A program made the position numbers and the translations under genes. Below the pieces are notes generated by a model, which had not been told where the DNA came from, searched no databases, and saw nothing but the letters and a program-made list of their open reading frames with translations. From Golubevia sp. BC0850 (Eukaryota; Basidiomycota; Exobasidiomycetes; Golubeviales; Golubeviaceae), in contig JAAVVG010000023.1 in the NCBI GenBank assembly GCA_012976225.1, positions 310,001 through 374,000 of the forward strand: a stretch of 64,000 nucleotides of DNA. Reading direction: 5' to 3'. Positions 23,588 through 34,851 of the stretch are shown here, in pieces (position 1 is the stretch's first letter; every line of letters begins with the position of its first letter).

Positions 23588-23690
23588 GGTCGTCTAGCTC
23601 AGTTGGTTAGAGCGTGGTGCTAATAGAACAGTCTCTTATAGAGCGGTTTTTGTGACGCCAAGGTCTCGAGTTCGACCCTCGCGATGATCA
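23588..23690 (+). tRNA. tRNA-Ile(AAU) with a 29-nt intron
   Basis: The spliced molecule is 74 nt. The acceptor stem GGTCGTC pairs with GATGATC using two G-U pairs. The D-arm is GCTCAGTTGGTTAGAGC, the anticodon loop is CTAATAA with anticodon AAT (23622-23624), and the T-loop is TTCGACC. An intron of 29 nt (23626-23654) sits at the canonical place one base after the anticodon. The T-stem TCGAG/CTCGC has one U-C mismatch at its first pair, where a standard isoleucine tRNA has a G-C. No 3' CCA is encoded, as usual in eukaryotes. Probably functional. Confidence 0.9.
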
Positions 23691-25490
23691 GCTTCTCTTT
23701 TTGCTGTTGGAGAGGGATTTCAAAGTAAACCGTTTCAACCTTTTTCTTTGGGGCTGGTCTCTTTCCTTTTCCATATCGCCATAGGCTATAAAGATTTACC
23801 GTGTCCTTTGGAGGTGGTGATTGGCGAAGAGAGAGCTGGATAACCACATCACCCCACAACACCCCTTGTTTGGTTTCCTTTGACTTTCACAACGAGCCAA
23901 AACCTTCGAAAGGGGCTTCCTCTCTCGAAAGAAGTTTCATGCAGGGTGGTCATTTCACTCTTTTGCTTGCATCTACCGATCAGGGAGTGTCAGTGTGGTA
24001 CCGCACCGCAAGCTTGGGGAGGGTGAGAAGCTCTCTGTCCAGAACTCACCCAAGTTGGAAAGCACAAAAAGGATTCTAATCTCTCCCCTAATTTTTGAAA
24101 TTGTCTACATCAGTATCATTTTCAGAGAAACCAGATCAAGAAGATTCCTCGAAGCTTTTGAGTTTAGCCCCTTAAGTCCAGCTAGAGAAGAGATCCTGGT
24201 TAAGATTGCAGCCTTTACCATCAAGCTTTTGAGATTTTTCGCAAAAGGAAGAAAGACAAATTCAAAAACTGACAATTCAAACTCAAATTTATTCCAACCA
24301 TCATCAACCATCCATCCATCTATCAACCAGTCATCTCTAAATCGTGACCTATCCAGTCTGTCTACTGGAAATTTGATCTGATTTGGTTTCTTATTTCTTC
24401 TCTCTTGTTCACTTTCTTTCTACTTTTTCTCGTGTTTGTTTTGTCGGTTGTAGATTTTGTTTTCGTTGTCTCCTCTTATTTCTCTTGTCAACCTTTTTTC
24501 TTCTCACCCCTTTTTCATTCACTCCATTTTCCATTTCTCCTTTTTTCTATTTATCCTTTTTCAAGTATCCTTTTCTCAGCTTCCACATCCCAAGTTATAC
24601 CATTCACATTCAATTTTTCAATGGTTGTTGTCCTGTAGCTCTGATATTTTGCTTTTCATTCTTGGGAATGCAATTGCATCGACACCAAACGAAAGGAACC
24701 ACCCCTTGTTTCACTCTGTGCTCTTTGAGCCAGCCTGACCTTTGCATGTAGCTTAAATCACAGTGGATTTCAGCTTCAAGCTCTGCTCTCATAACTCGAG
24801 ATGAGATGGGTAGGTGGTTAGGTCCATCATTGACCCTGCCCACCAAGCCAGGCTGAACAGAAGTGATTTGAACTCTATGAACGAAAGGATATACATTAAC
24901 TACAACCAAACGAAAGGCATTTCAAAAGGAAAGAACTTGTGCTGAGAAGAAAAGGTTGAAGGAAAGTAAAAGAAGATTAGGAGGGGAGGAGGGGGAGGTG
25001 GGTATACGAGCAACTCATTCTGAATTCCCTTCTCTTGATATTGAAATCTGTTGAATCTTTATGACTTGAATTTGTTGATCTTATGGGGTGAATTTGAGGT
25101 GTAGGTTGAAAGAGTGGTGGTAGAAGGAGGTTTGGAGTCGCTACCTTCAAAACTTTCCAGATAAGCTCAAAACGGTTGACTTACAGCTTTAAGTAGCTTG
25201 TTCAACGAGAATGGTAATTGAGATTGAGATTTAAAGAAGTAGAAGTGATGATCCTATTCGTTTGATTGCATTCCTCCCTTATCAGCACTTAGGTAGCTGA
25301 CATCCCTTCCTCTACCTGGACCTAAGCCATATACCCTGATCACATTGCCAAACCCTACCATCCTTAATCATCTCACCGCTTTCATCCACTCTCCCTTCTC
25401 CACCCCTTGAGCCTCTGTCCAACTAAGTTCCCCTAAAATCTCTCTTCCACCACAACCTCCTCCTCCTCATCCCATTCCTATTCGATCCTC
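23691..25490. other. Long intergenic region after the tRNA
   Basis: 1.8 kb with no supported gene. The part from about 24370 to 24620 is very T- and C-rich on the plus strand, and 24950-25480 should contain the 3' end of the minus-strand mitofissin gene. Open frames in the pyrimidine-rich part consist mostly of F, S and L and look compositional. Confidence 0.5.
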
Positions 25491-25715
25491 TCAACTGATT
25501 GGAGCTTTCGTAAAGAACTGACTTGCTCTTGCAGCAGCTATAGTAGAATCGAAAGCGAATTCACCTAAACCAAGATATTTATCTGCTAAAGATTTAACGG
25601 TTGGATCTGGTAACCTTGAGGTATCAACCGTTAATCCTGAAGTTCTCTTGACTCCAGCTAGAACGGCAGAGAGTAAGAAGGCATCGGCTGTTAGATGAAC
25701 TAATTTTCCTAACAT
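25491..25715 (-). CDS. ATG44: Mitofissin (DUF1748 family; Atg44/Mdi1-like)
   Basis: An intronless 74-residue protein, the normal size of the family. It opens with MLGKLVHLTADAFLLSAVLAG followed by KRTSGL, then KYLGLGEFAFD and a short tail. These are the landmarks of the DUF1748 family, now known as mitofissin: a small amphipathic protein of the mitochondrial intermembrane space that drives membrane fission during mitophagy in budding and fission yeasts. No cleavable presequence is visible, as in known members. It is transcribed divergently from an unknown membrane protein, 176 bp away. Family assignment is from remembered motifs, not a search. Confidence 0.85.
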   Translation of the reverse strand: MLGKLVHLTADAFLLSAVLAGVKRTSGLTVDTSRLPDPTVKSLADKYLGLGEFAFDSTIAAARASQFFTKAPIS

Positions 25716-25891
25716 TGCTGATGTTGAAGTTGTGATTGGTGGGTCGTAGAGGAATTCTCTTCCTTGTGCGTTCTCTCTTCAATATTATTATACTTCCCCT
25801 TCCCTTCCTTTCACTGAAAAGTGAAATTCTTTTCCTTCCAAACTCTCACAACAAACTCGAATCTTTATAATACTTTTCTGTTCAAGACAAG
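25716..25891. promoter_or_regulatory. Compact bidirectional promoter, mitofissin / membrane protein
   Basis: Only 176 bp separate two divergent start codons. A TATAATA-like element lies at about 25866 on the plus strand, roughly 26 bp before the start of the membrane-protein gene. Shared control is possible but not shown. Confidence 0.5.
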
Positions 25892-27213
25892 ATGAGCTCA
25901 GTCAGACAAAGGACTCAACCTCAACCACAACTGCAACCGCAACCTTCAACAGCAGCCATCGATCAAGATCCAGATTCAACTTCAATCCCTTCTTCATCTT
26001 CTGACAAACTTCTAGTGAATCTTAGAAAGCAAGCAAAGTTCATCTTAATTGGATATGCTGGAATCTGGTATCTTCAAGTTCCTTTGCATTTCACAGAGGT
26101 CATCAAAATGGGTGGTTGGGCTGCGTGAGTATGATCAGTCTCCTCTTTAGATGACCAGAAAGCGTTAGACGCCAAAAGAGACCGCAGCCAAAAGCTACGG
26201 AAGATGAAAATCCAAGTTAGAACAGCTCTTTTGAGGTCACTCGAAGTGAGGGAAACCGAGGGAAGGAAGGAATGCGGGACAGAGACTAGGTCTTCTATCC
26301 ACTCCACCTTGCCTGTCGCTCTGCGAGAAAGTTTTCTCGGCCAGAGACCTCTTTGTGAACTTTTTTTCTGGCCCAAAAAATAGCCCCAATGAAAGAGGAA
26401 GAGGCAGCAGCAACTGATGAAGACTTCTCTACCCTCTCATCAGTACCATCGCAGCAATCTCTCTGTTCCTCTTAGCAACTACTGTAGCTCTCTTTGCTTG
26501 GGTTATGCTATTACCGAGAGGAAACAGTTCAGATGTGAGTTCTAATTCAAAGAACAGATCTGGTTTCGATTCGACTTGACATTCTCAATCCTCTCCATTT
26601 ATCAGTACGCTCGATGGCAACATGACGATCAATTAAGAACTTTAATTCCAGCTTTAACCATTGCAATCGTAGCAGGTTTCATCTCTTTGCTAATCACTCT
26701 AAGTCCTTTATGCGCGTAAGTGTTCCAATAAGAACAAACTTGATCTTCTTATCCATCTTCCAACTCAATCCCTCTGCTTTCTTTCCTTTCAGTCCATCTC
26801 CTCCCTCAGAATCCCTAACCACTCGGCTTTCAGAATCCGCAAAATTAGCAGGTTCAAACCTTTCTTCAGCAGTAGAAGGTATTCAATTGGTAGTTTCAGA
26901 TGCTTCTAGAGCTTTAGGAATCCCATCTTCCTCCTCCTCTTCTTCTCCTTCTTTCGCTTCTCTAAACACGGAGAAATTCCTCAAGGTCTTAAGATTACAA
27001 GACGTTGAATCTTTAGCTCAAAGATTAGGAGTTTCAAAGGATAGATCTAAAGACTTTTCAAAAGCTTTGGATTTCACTCAAGCTAGAGCTGAAGACTGGC
27101 GAAGGAATAATGTGAAGGTTATGGGTTGGACTGGAAGCTTACTGGCTAGTAGTGCTAGTTACATCTTAGTTTTCGGTACGATAGGTCTTTTGGGATTGAT
27201 CAATAGAAGATGA
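25892..27213 (+). CDS. Unknown multi-pass membrane protein, 284 residues
   Basis: Four exons, 25892-26124, 26444-26534, 26606-26715 and 26793-27213, join in phase. The N-terminus is disordered with a QPQPQ repeat. Hydrophobic segments lie near residues 50-65 (ILIGYAGIWYLQVPLHF), 78-100 (IAAISLFLLATTVALFAWVML), 120-143 (IPALTIAIVAGFISLLITLS) and at the C-terminus (residues ~258-282, ending LLGLINRR). Between the third and fourth is a long soluble stretch with a serine run and an amphipathic helix (LRLQDVESLAQRLGVSKDR). I do not recognise the family. The divergent mitofissin neighbour makes a mitochondrial membrane location worth testing, though nothing in the sequence proves it. Confidence 0.75.
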
Positions 27214-28478
27214 AGGATGGCTGTTGAAAATGACAGACAGACCTTTCATTTCTGTTTTAGAGTATCTCATAATTTAAATTCCCAGTTACTTTAGTTTCTT
27301 TTCAAAAGTTGTAATGTCTATAGTCTATCAAGTAAAATCTAATTCCTTTCCGTTTCATTGACTTGAATAGAGCTCTCTTAGGGGTGCGGACAAGCTGTAC
27401 CTCCTTCCCTCTCAGTCTCTCATAGTTTCACCTTTCCTCGCCCGTCCACGTTTCCAGTGACTCTCACTCTGCTTCTCGATCATAACCTGTCTAATCAACG
27501 GAAGAACGCCTCCCATGAGCTACGCCACCCCACCCCCTGCCTGCCTGATCTCTTCCCCTCCCCATCCTTTGTGGCGTACAAACTCTCCTGGGCGTTGAAC
27601 ATTTTTAATCTCGGAACTCTAACCGAATGCTGATCCTAAATGTCGGTTTGGATCCAACGGCTTACGGTAAATTATTGATCTGGAAGGCGTTAGATCCAGA
27701 ATTTAAGGGAAGTCGACCAAAACAACGAGCTTGCGCCTCAGACCGATATTTCACACTCAATTATTTGATTCTGAGTATTGAATGGAGTTTGTTGTTGAAT
27801 TTCAGGAGAAGAAAGGATAGAAGAAAGTCTTGGCCGGGGCAATCGAATTGGAGACAAGAGGGGAAAAGGAGTCGATAAATTCCCGTTAAGCTCCATCTTG
27901 CGCTTTCCCTACATGTGACTTTGGGAGTTCCATCCGATATTTTCCGATCTTAGTGGAGAGAATCCAGAAGCGAGTTAAGAATCCCATCCAAACAAAAGGT
28001 GGTGACGGGAAGAGTGGCAACCTGATTTTGACGCCCTCGGATTCTTCTCTCTCTGTTCAGATGCAGGCGTTGCGCAATTCCTAGAAATAGGCAAGGAACA
28101 GTGGCGTCCCAATAAAATAGTACCTGAAGATCATACTTGTGTACAACCGAAAGAGAGTGGGACTTTTTGGCTGGCAGATGGATTTGGTCTGACTTTGAAA
28201 TTTCTCTTGGACTCGAAGCCTCTTGTTTAAAATCTGAAATCCTATTGAATCGCTTCCTCTTCTCTCTTCTTGCAACTTTGAATCTCTTTCCAATTCTGAA
28301 TGCTATCATCGCATCCAAATCTTAGACCTTCACCCAATCAGCAATTCAAAAGGTGCTATTCTTAGAGAGAATCAAAATCTAATCTTTCCTAACATCTTCC
28401 AGCAATTATCTCTCCTTCAACCAAGTCCCGTCAAACCATCAACTCACAACAAACTCTAAGGAAGAGGATTTCTATTGA
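27214..28478. promoter_or_regulatory. Long upstream region of the Zn2Cys6 regulator
   Basis: 1265 bp between the membrane-protein stop and the transcription-factor start. It should hold the regulator's promoter and leader. No TATA box, gene or repeat is evident; short open frames show no domain. Confidence 0.45.
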
Positions 28479-31400
28479 ATGTACCCTCAACATCAAATCA
28501 CAGAAACTCCCAATCGAATCCACAGCGCGGAAGGAAGTGCAAGTTCGAGTAAGGTGAAGAATGAAGCATCTTCTCAATCCTCTCCTTCTGCTTCCGTCAA
28601 ACCTTCCACCCGAGGAAGAGCGACCAAAACCTCTCCCAAAGCTACTTCAAACCATCAATCAACTCCAGCTATTGGCTCAGCTCCATCTTATGCCAGAGCT
28701 TATAGATCCAGAAAGACTGTGAGTTTCTCCTGCTGGATGAGTCCTTTCGGAGCCAACCTCGGATCTAATCCGACTGCGCCTTTCCGATTCCGATTCTGCT
28801 CTCCTTCTCTTCCTCTTCTCTCTATTGTTCTCATCATTTCCTCTTCCTCTCTTAACCTGGTCGATCCTTTCCCCCACTCCTGCATCGTCCCAAAGCGTCC
28901 CTGCGATCTTTGCAGAAAGAGGAAGTCCAGATGCGTCATAGAAGTCCCAAACGCTCCATGTCTTTCCTGCAGCATGTACAACAAGGAATGTACTTTCGTT
29001 GGACCAACCACCAAGAGAAAACGTCCATCTTCAGGTCCAGCTTCAACAAGTGCAGCTACTTCTACTTCCGCTTCCACTTCAAAATCCAGCTCAACTGACA
29101 CACCTCAAATCGAACCTGTAGGTTTGACTAGAAGAGCAAGCATAGCTGCTACCAATCGATTTGAACCTTATCCAAGTGGTGTTGTCGCTAACTCGTCTGG
29201 AATGGAGGTTGACAGCGCAAAGGCTAGGAGATTATCTTTCGCACCAGATCCACCCTCTCGGAGCTCCAAAGCTGCTTCTACTGTTCTATCGCCTTATCAA
29301 TTTAATGACTTAGTGGCTACTCTTGTTAACGGAGATACCATAAATGAGGACTTCATGGACGATGCTTCTGTGAGTTGAGAAAGCGACCTGTCGCGGGTTT
29401 GGGTTTCCTCGCGAAAGCTTCAGAGGTGAGAAGATTTCCACTGACTCTCACTCTTCTTCGCTTCCCTTCTAATCTTCCAGGACACTTCAAGTAATGAAAG
29501 AGCTCCTATTGAAGAGCAGGGTTTGACTCCTTTCGTCCTTGGTTCTTCGTCGGACATGAGAGAAGACCCAGTTCTGAAAAGACCTACACAAGCAAATGCT
29601 AATTCGAGTGGTGAAGGTACTTCGCGAATGATCTCCAAGGCAGGCTCTCATCACTCTTCAAGCAGATCTTCTAGCTCTGCAGCCGGTACTCGTCCAGTTC
29701 AAGCCTTCGAAGTACGTCAAGTGACTCGAGACATCAACAAACCAGTCTTCTTCGCTTTCATTCCCTCTAATCCTTATGGAAGGTCTCACTCAAAAGGCAA
29801 AGAATTTGGTGCTTCTAGCTATGAAGCGTTGAGGCAGCTACTCCGTGGGAAGATAGCTACTCTCATGGCTCTGTGAGTTAGATTCGAAAGCAAGACTCGA
29901 GAGCGCAACTCGCATTTACTCAGAGCTCGCAGCTTCACTGACGCGCCTTCCAATCTCTTTTTCTCTCTCAGTTACTCTCAAAGAGATGCTCCAGCTTTTC
30001 CGGTACTTTCCAACTCTCAAAGACAAGCCTTTCGATTAGCTGCTGTATCGAAACCTCAAGGAAAGGTTTCTCCTGTTGTTGGATCCTCTTCTTCCAACGC
30101 TTCTACTTCCCAGGTGAAAGAGGAAACAGAAGTACCTCTTCCTAATGTTCTATCTATCTCAACTTTAGCTACAGCTACAGTCTACGATCATTCTTTGAGA
30201 GCTGTCAGTCGACAGGCTTGGGGTTACAACCTTCACGCTTTAAAGGATCAATTCGAAGTCACTTCTTTGGTAACGATTCAGATCGCTCTGACTGATCTTA
30301 CTGGAAGACCAAGCATCAATAATCAAGGAAATGTTCAGACTTTGGCTCTTACGTACGCATTAGCTCACATGTTAGGTGAGTAGAATTATTCGAGATAGCA
30401 AAAAGAAGGAGTCGGGTTTAGCAAAAGCTTGACTATGCCTTCGAAATTGTCGCTGATCTGTGTTCGTTGTTCTTTCTCAAACTTCTCAGGTCTGCATCTG
30501 GATTCCACAACATGGCACTTTCCAAAGGAGGAAAGAGATCTGAGGACTCGGTGAGTTTGACCTTTTCTTGCGCTTCACTTCTGACGATCTCATGGCTGAC
30601 CTTCTTACCCTTTCCTCTGCAGTCTCTTCTGGGGTCTCCTAATCCACGACAAGTTCTCAGCTCTATGCTGGGGTAGACCTTCTATCATCCACGAAGCAGA
30701 CTATACTGTCCCACTTCCATCGAGGACTCCGCTCTCGCCATGTCGCGAACATCTCGACGACTCGAGTCTGGCCTCTTTCGACTTTGGAGCCGATACTTCC
30801 TCCTACGTTCAGAGTCTCAGGACTCACGCTAATGCTGGTTGTAGAGAGAGCTTTGGTTCAGGCGATTCAACTTCTGCACCGATGGCAACTTCGGAGAAAT
30901 GCTTCTCTTCAGTCCACCTGACTCACACTCCGGGAGACACCTTCGTTGGACTTTGTCGACTCTCTCTGATTCTCTCTGACGTTCTGAGAGAGTTTCATTC
31001 GGTCAGAGCTAGCTATGGTCCTCGAAGAGACAGTTTCTCAGTCGTACAATCAGTCAAGGCTTACTTGGTTCGTCTCGATGATTGGAAGGCGGTTCTTCCG
31101 CCTAGTCTCAAACTCAGCTTCGAAACCAAGAATGATGCAGAGGATATCCCTGGAACGAGTGAGTAGTCGAGTGCCAATCTCTTCTTCTTGGATTTAGAGC
31201 GCATGCCCCCGAGATCGAAACTAACCCTTTTTGGCTCTCCTCATTCCCACAGGTTCTTTGCAGCTCTCCTACTTCGGAGTGCTGCTTCTCCTCTGCCGTA
31301 CTTCTCTCGAAGCTGTCACTGCCAACGAGACTCTGGACGAGTCTAGAATCTTCCCAGCCCACGAGATGGCTCTCCACGCAGCAAATCAAGTCGTAGAATT

Positions 31401-32482
31401 CGTCGAAGCACTCACTCCAACTCAGTACAACGGGTTCTGGTTCCACTACGGCTCTCACCATCTAGCCTCATGCCTTTCGCTACTCTCACGATTGATCCTC
31501 GGTTTCACTCATCTGGACGAACCTCAACTTCTAGCTTCTGCAATTCGAAGCTTCGAAACTCTCTTCAGACTCTTGGTGGAAGCTAGAAGGGTTTGGCTTT
31601 GGGATCTGGCAGAGTTGAGTCTTACTCGCTGCAAGGCTATCTTGCCAGCTTTGGAAGAGAAGCTGCCAAGTTTCCCGAAGCTGCTTCATCTTCTAGACAA
31701 CCCTCAAATCCCCCAAATCCCTAGACCTCCCACCACTTCTTCAATTACTTCAGCTCAACCTTCCAGTTCCACTCAAGCTCAGAACTCAAATCCAAATTCC
31801 AACTATCAACCTTATTCTAACCATCCAAGAGCCTATTCAAACGACGGAATCCAGATGAGGAGTGGCGGTTACGCTGCAGATCCATCATCTTCGTCTGCTC
31901 AAGTCAATTTTGACCCCCAGCAGCAACAGCAACAATATCGACCAGTTCACCCCTCTCACTACAATCACAACCTCCAATACGAGAGTCACCAAAGATCGCA
32001 GTCTCTTAAAGAAACGGGTTATCAGAATCATCATCCTGGTCCTTCCTATCCTCATCAACAACATCAACAGCAACACCACGGAGGTTTCACTGTCATGGGT
32101 CAAGCTCAGCCAGGTAATCGACAGATGTATCCCTCTCATTCACAAGCTGGACTCCCTCCTGGCTTATCGTTGGATCCGGCTTCGCTCGCCGCTGTCGGTT
32201 TAGGGGATTGGGGAATAGGCGGCCTGACGAACTTTGGGAATGCGATGCCTGATCCAACTCAACCTCAGACTTGGAACACAGATTCGAACCAAGCAGCTGG
32301 CTCTTCTGTTGAAGGCTGGATGCCAGTTGATCTCGGCTGGTAAGTTTGTCGGAAGAAGAGAAGTACTCCGGCTGACCTTTGAAACTTAGAAGAGTGGAGC
32401 TTCTAGCTGATGTCATCCCCCTCTCTCTTTGTCTCTTTTTTACAGGTTTGTCAATGCGAAGGGAAATGAAGGAGGTTCTTGA
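28479..32482 (+). CDS. Zn2Cys6 transcription factor with fungal-specific regulatory domain
   Basis: Eight exons, 28479-28718, 28896-29369, 29481-29872, 29972-30375, 30490-30550, 30623-31158, 31253-32339 and 32446-32482, join in phase to 1076 residues. The Gal4-type cluster RPCDLCRKRKSRC...CLSC...C has cysteines at 83, 86, 93, 102, 105 and 112 (spacing 2-6-8-2-6), beginning at the exon 2 border, followed by a basic KRKRP linker. The middle region carries the fungal-specific domain, with LFWGLLIHDKFSALCWGRPS as its clearest landmark. The C-terminus is Q/H-rich, a likely activation region. The last exon adds 12 codons; if intron 7 is not removed a stop follows at once (32341). Intron 1 is 177 nt, in frame and free of stops. 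Target genes cannot be inferred. Confidence 0.9.
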
Positions 32483-33003
32483 AGTTTTCTCTATCCATCT
32501 CCCATCTTGTCTACTGTCTTGTATCTCTGTCTCCCATCCAATGAGAATAGTTGCATCATATTTAATACCCCAAAGCCTTAATTGAGCCTCTCTTCGCCTT
32601 GTACTTTTTTTTCTCGGTTCACAAATCGCTGATCTCCTCTAATTTAAGACCCATTTCTTATCAAATAGCTTCTTCGTTTCGGATCATCGTACGCTCCTCT
32701 GGACAAGAGGACTTTTTGGGGAGTTCTCACTAAAGGTATGCACATTAGTAGCTCGGAAGGTCAATTTATTTAGCAGGAGAAACGAGAAATGAGAGAAAGT
32801 AGGTAAAGAAAAACAGGGGCACGATCGAAGAATAGGTCGAAGAGAGAAAGCCATCAAGACTCAATACCCCCCTTTTTTCCTGACTTCCAATCAAGCCCTG
32901 CAACCCCATTTGATTTTGTAATTCATGAAATAGATTCTATTTTGAAGTCGGCGAGAGAGAATAAAGTTGTGAGAGACATTGATTTTCTCGTTTAGGTTTC
33001 TGT
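32483..33003. other. Convergent intergenic region, regulator / Yhm2
   Basis: 521 bp between two 3' ends. AT-rich, with no gene seen; it should hold both polyadenylation regions. Confidence 0.5.
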
Positions 33004-34851
33004 CTAGTTTGTGTGAACAACGTCTTCGGCCTTTTCAGCGACTGTGTTGATAGCTTCTTTGACGTAGTCGGCTAGGGAGACCATGCAGATCTGGAAAAGT
33101 GAAATGAGAGTGATCAGATTAGTAAGAAAAGATTCATCTACACAGTGCAGAAGGGAAAGACTCACAGTTTGCCAGATACCCAAACAAATTCTTGGACTGA
33201 CTCCTCTGTATAGACCCTTGATACCAGCTTCCTTGTAAACGTAAGCGAGAGTGTTCATGATCGTTGGCTTGGTTGGTCTGGCAGCAGCTCCTGGAGCAGC
33301 TTTGGCCATTGACTGCATTTCAACTCTGATGACTTCGATAGGTTGGTTCCAAGTTCCGAGAGCTCCACCTATCAAAGTAGAAGGTAATTGAAACAGTGTG
33401 CCAGGAGATGAGAAGAGAGCGGGAGACTCGATCAGCAGGAAGATAAGGGATTGAAAAGTGAGGTTTGATTGTGCCCACTCACCAATAGATGAACAAGCGA
33501 TTCTTTCGACAGCAGAAAGTTTCTCAGATTCAGACTTTCCAGAAAGAGCACGAATCGGAGTCTCAGCTAGACGAGCGAATCCCATACTGACGGCAGGAGA
33601 AGATAAGGAGATTAGGGTGTCAGAAGAATGCCTTCAGCTATGCCATCGACAAAAAAAGGACGCATACATCCACTCTAGCACACTTCCTTGTTGCTAAGTT
33701 TCGACATTGTAGCTTTCCTAGTCAAGCTGGAAGAGAAGGGACTCCCGGACAAGTCCCTCTCGAATCTCACTTCCTTCCTCTTCAGCCTGTTCCCCTTGTA
33801 CTTGCTTCCCCAACCCAAGCCTGGATCAAAATCTGCACTTCCGTTTACTCACCGACTTCCCCAGTTAGTACACTGTCTGACAGCAACGGCATTCACACCC
33901 TTGTTGATTCCAGCAATACCTTCCCTTCTGTAGATGTCTGCGAAGACAGCCCAAGTACTTGGTGGTTTGATACCAGCGTCAGCTTGCTTGTGACGAGTGA
34001 TTTCAGCAGTCTTCATACAAGTACAGAAACCTTTTGAAATGTTGAGATTAAGAGTTAAAAGGAGTGAGGGAAATGCAGGAGGTCAGAGATCAAAGCTCGG
34101 GAAGGAAGCTTTTCGGTAGGGCTTAGCTGGCGAGCACAATTCTACTTGTGACACTGGGAGCAGGCGCTGAAATGAAGTCAAACCTCTGAGAGATATCTTA
34201 GCTGGGCTGAAAGTGTCAGGAGGGGCAAGAGCGAGCAGGATAGACTTCCTCATTTCTACCCCAACCAAGTTCTCGAATGCTCATCGCCTCAGCAGATTCC
34301 TTCTGTTCCACCTTCAAGCTCCAGTTTAGAAAGCTCCTCTTCTCTTTCTGAGCTAGAACAACCGATTCGGCACCTGCTCTGTTCCTCCTGCGAAAGCCGA
34401 AAGCACTCACCCATAGTAGCATATGCCTGAGCGATTCCACCTCCCATTCCACCCAAAAGACCAGAAGTACCAGGACTGAGACCTTGTCTTTGAGAGTACT
34501 TCTCGATTTCACTAGCAGTGAACATCAAGACAGCTCCCTTTGTGGAAGCTTCAATCCAAGCCCATGGGATTAAACCTTGGTAGAAACCAAGAACACCACC
34601 TCTCGACCAGACGGTCTTGAGAGCTTGCATCATTGGCTGAGTTCGGTTGGAAGCCATTTGAGTTTTGAGCACTTCTAGAGGCTGACCGAGGGTAGTGACT
34701 GAAGAGAGGGAGAGAGAGACATGATAGATTAGAGAGAAAGTTGAGAAGATTGGGATCGGGACAAAGCATTGATGAACTCACCTTCGAACATGTTCATGGA
34801 AGCCCCGACTGCGATGTTTGACCAAGAGAATCCTTTACCTTGAGGAGCCAT
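33004..34851 (-). CDS. YHM2: Mitochondrial citrate/2-oxoglutarate carrier Yhm2
   Basis: Six minus-strand exons, 34851-34782, 34698-34411, 34030-33853, 33586-33483, 33368-33166 and 33090-33004, join in phase to 309 residues. This is a mitochondrial carrier-family protein with three ~100-residue repeats. The first carrier signature appears as [11 protein letters not shown]; the third repeat has [13 protein letters not shown]. The conserved block [19 protein letters not shown] and LGIWQTICM match the Yhm2 subgroup. Yhm2 sits in the inner membrane, exchanges citrate for 2-oxoglutarate to supply cytosolic NADPH, and in yeast also binds mtDNA. The short N-terminus ([12 protein letters not shown]) fits. 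Confidence in the subgroup is high but from memory, not a search. Confidence 0.92.

Noticed and set aside
24383-24751. Overlapping F/S/L-rich open frames
   Set aside because: They come from a T/C-rich stretch; there is no domain and no splice logic.
27627-27878. 83-codon open frame upstream of the Zn2Cys6 regulator
   Set aside because: No ATG context or domain; likely promoter or leader.
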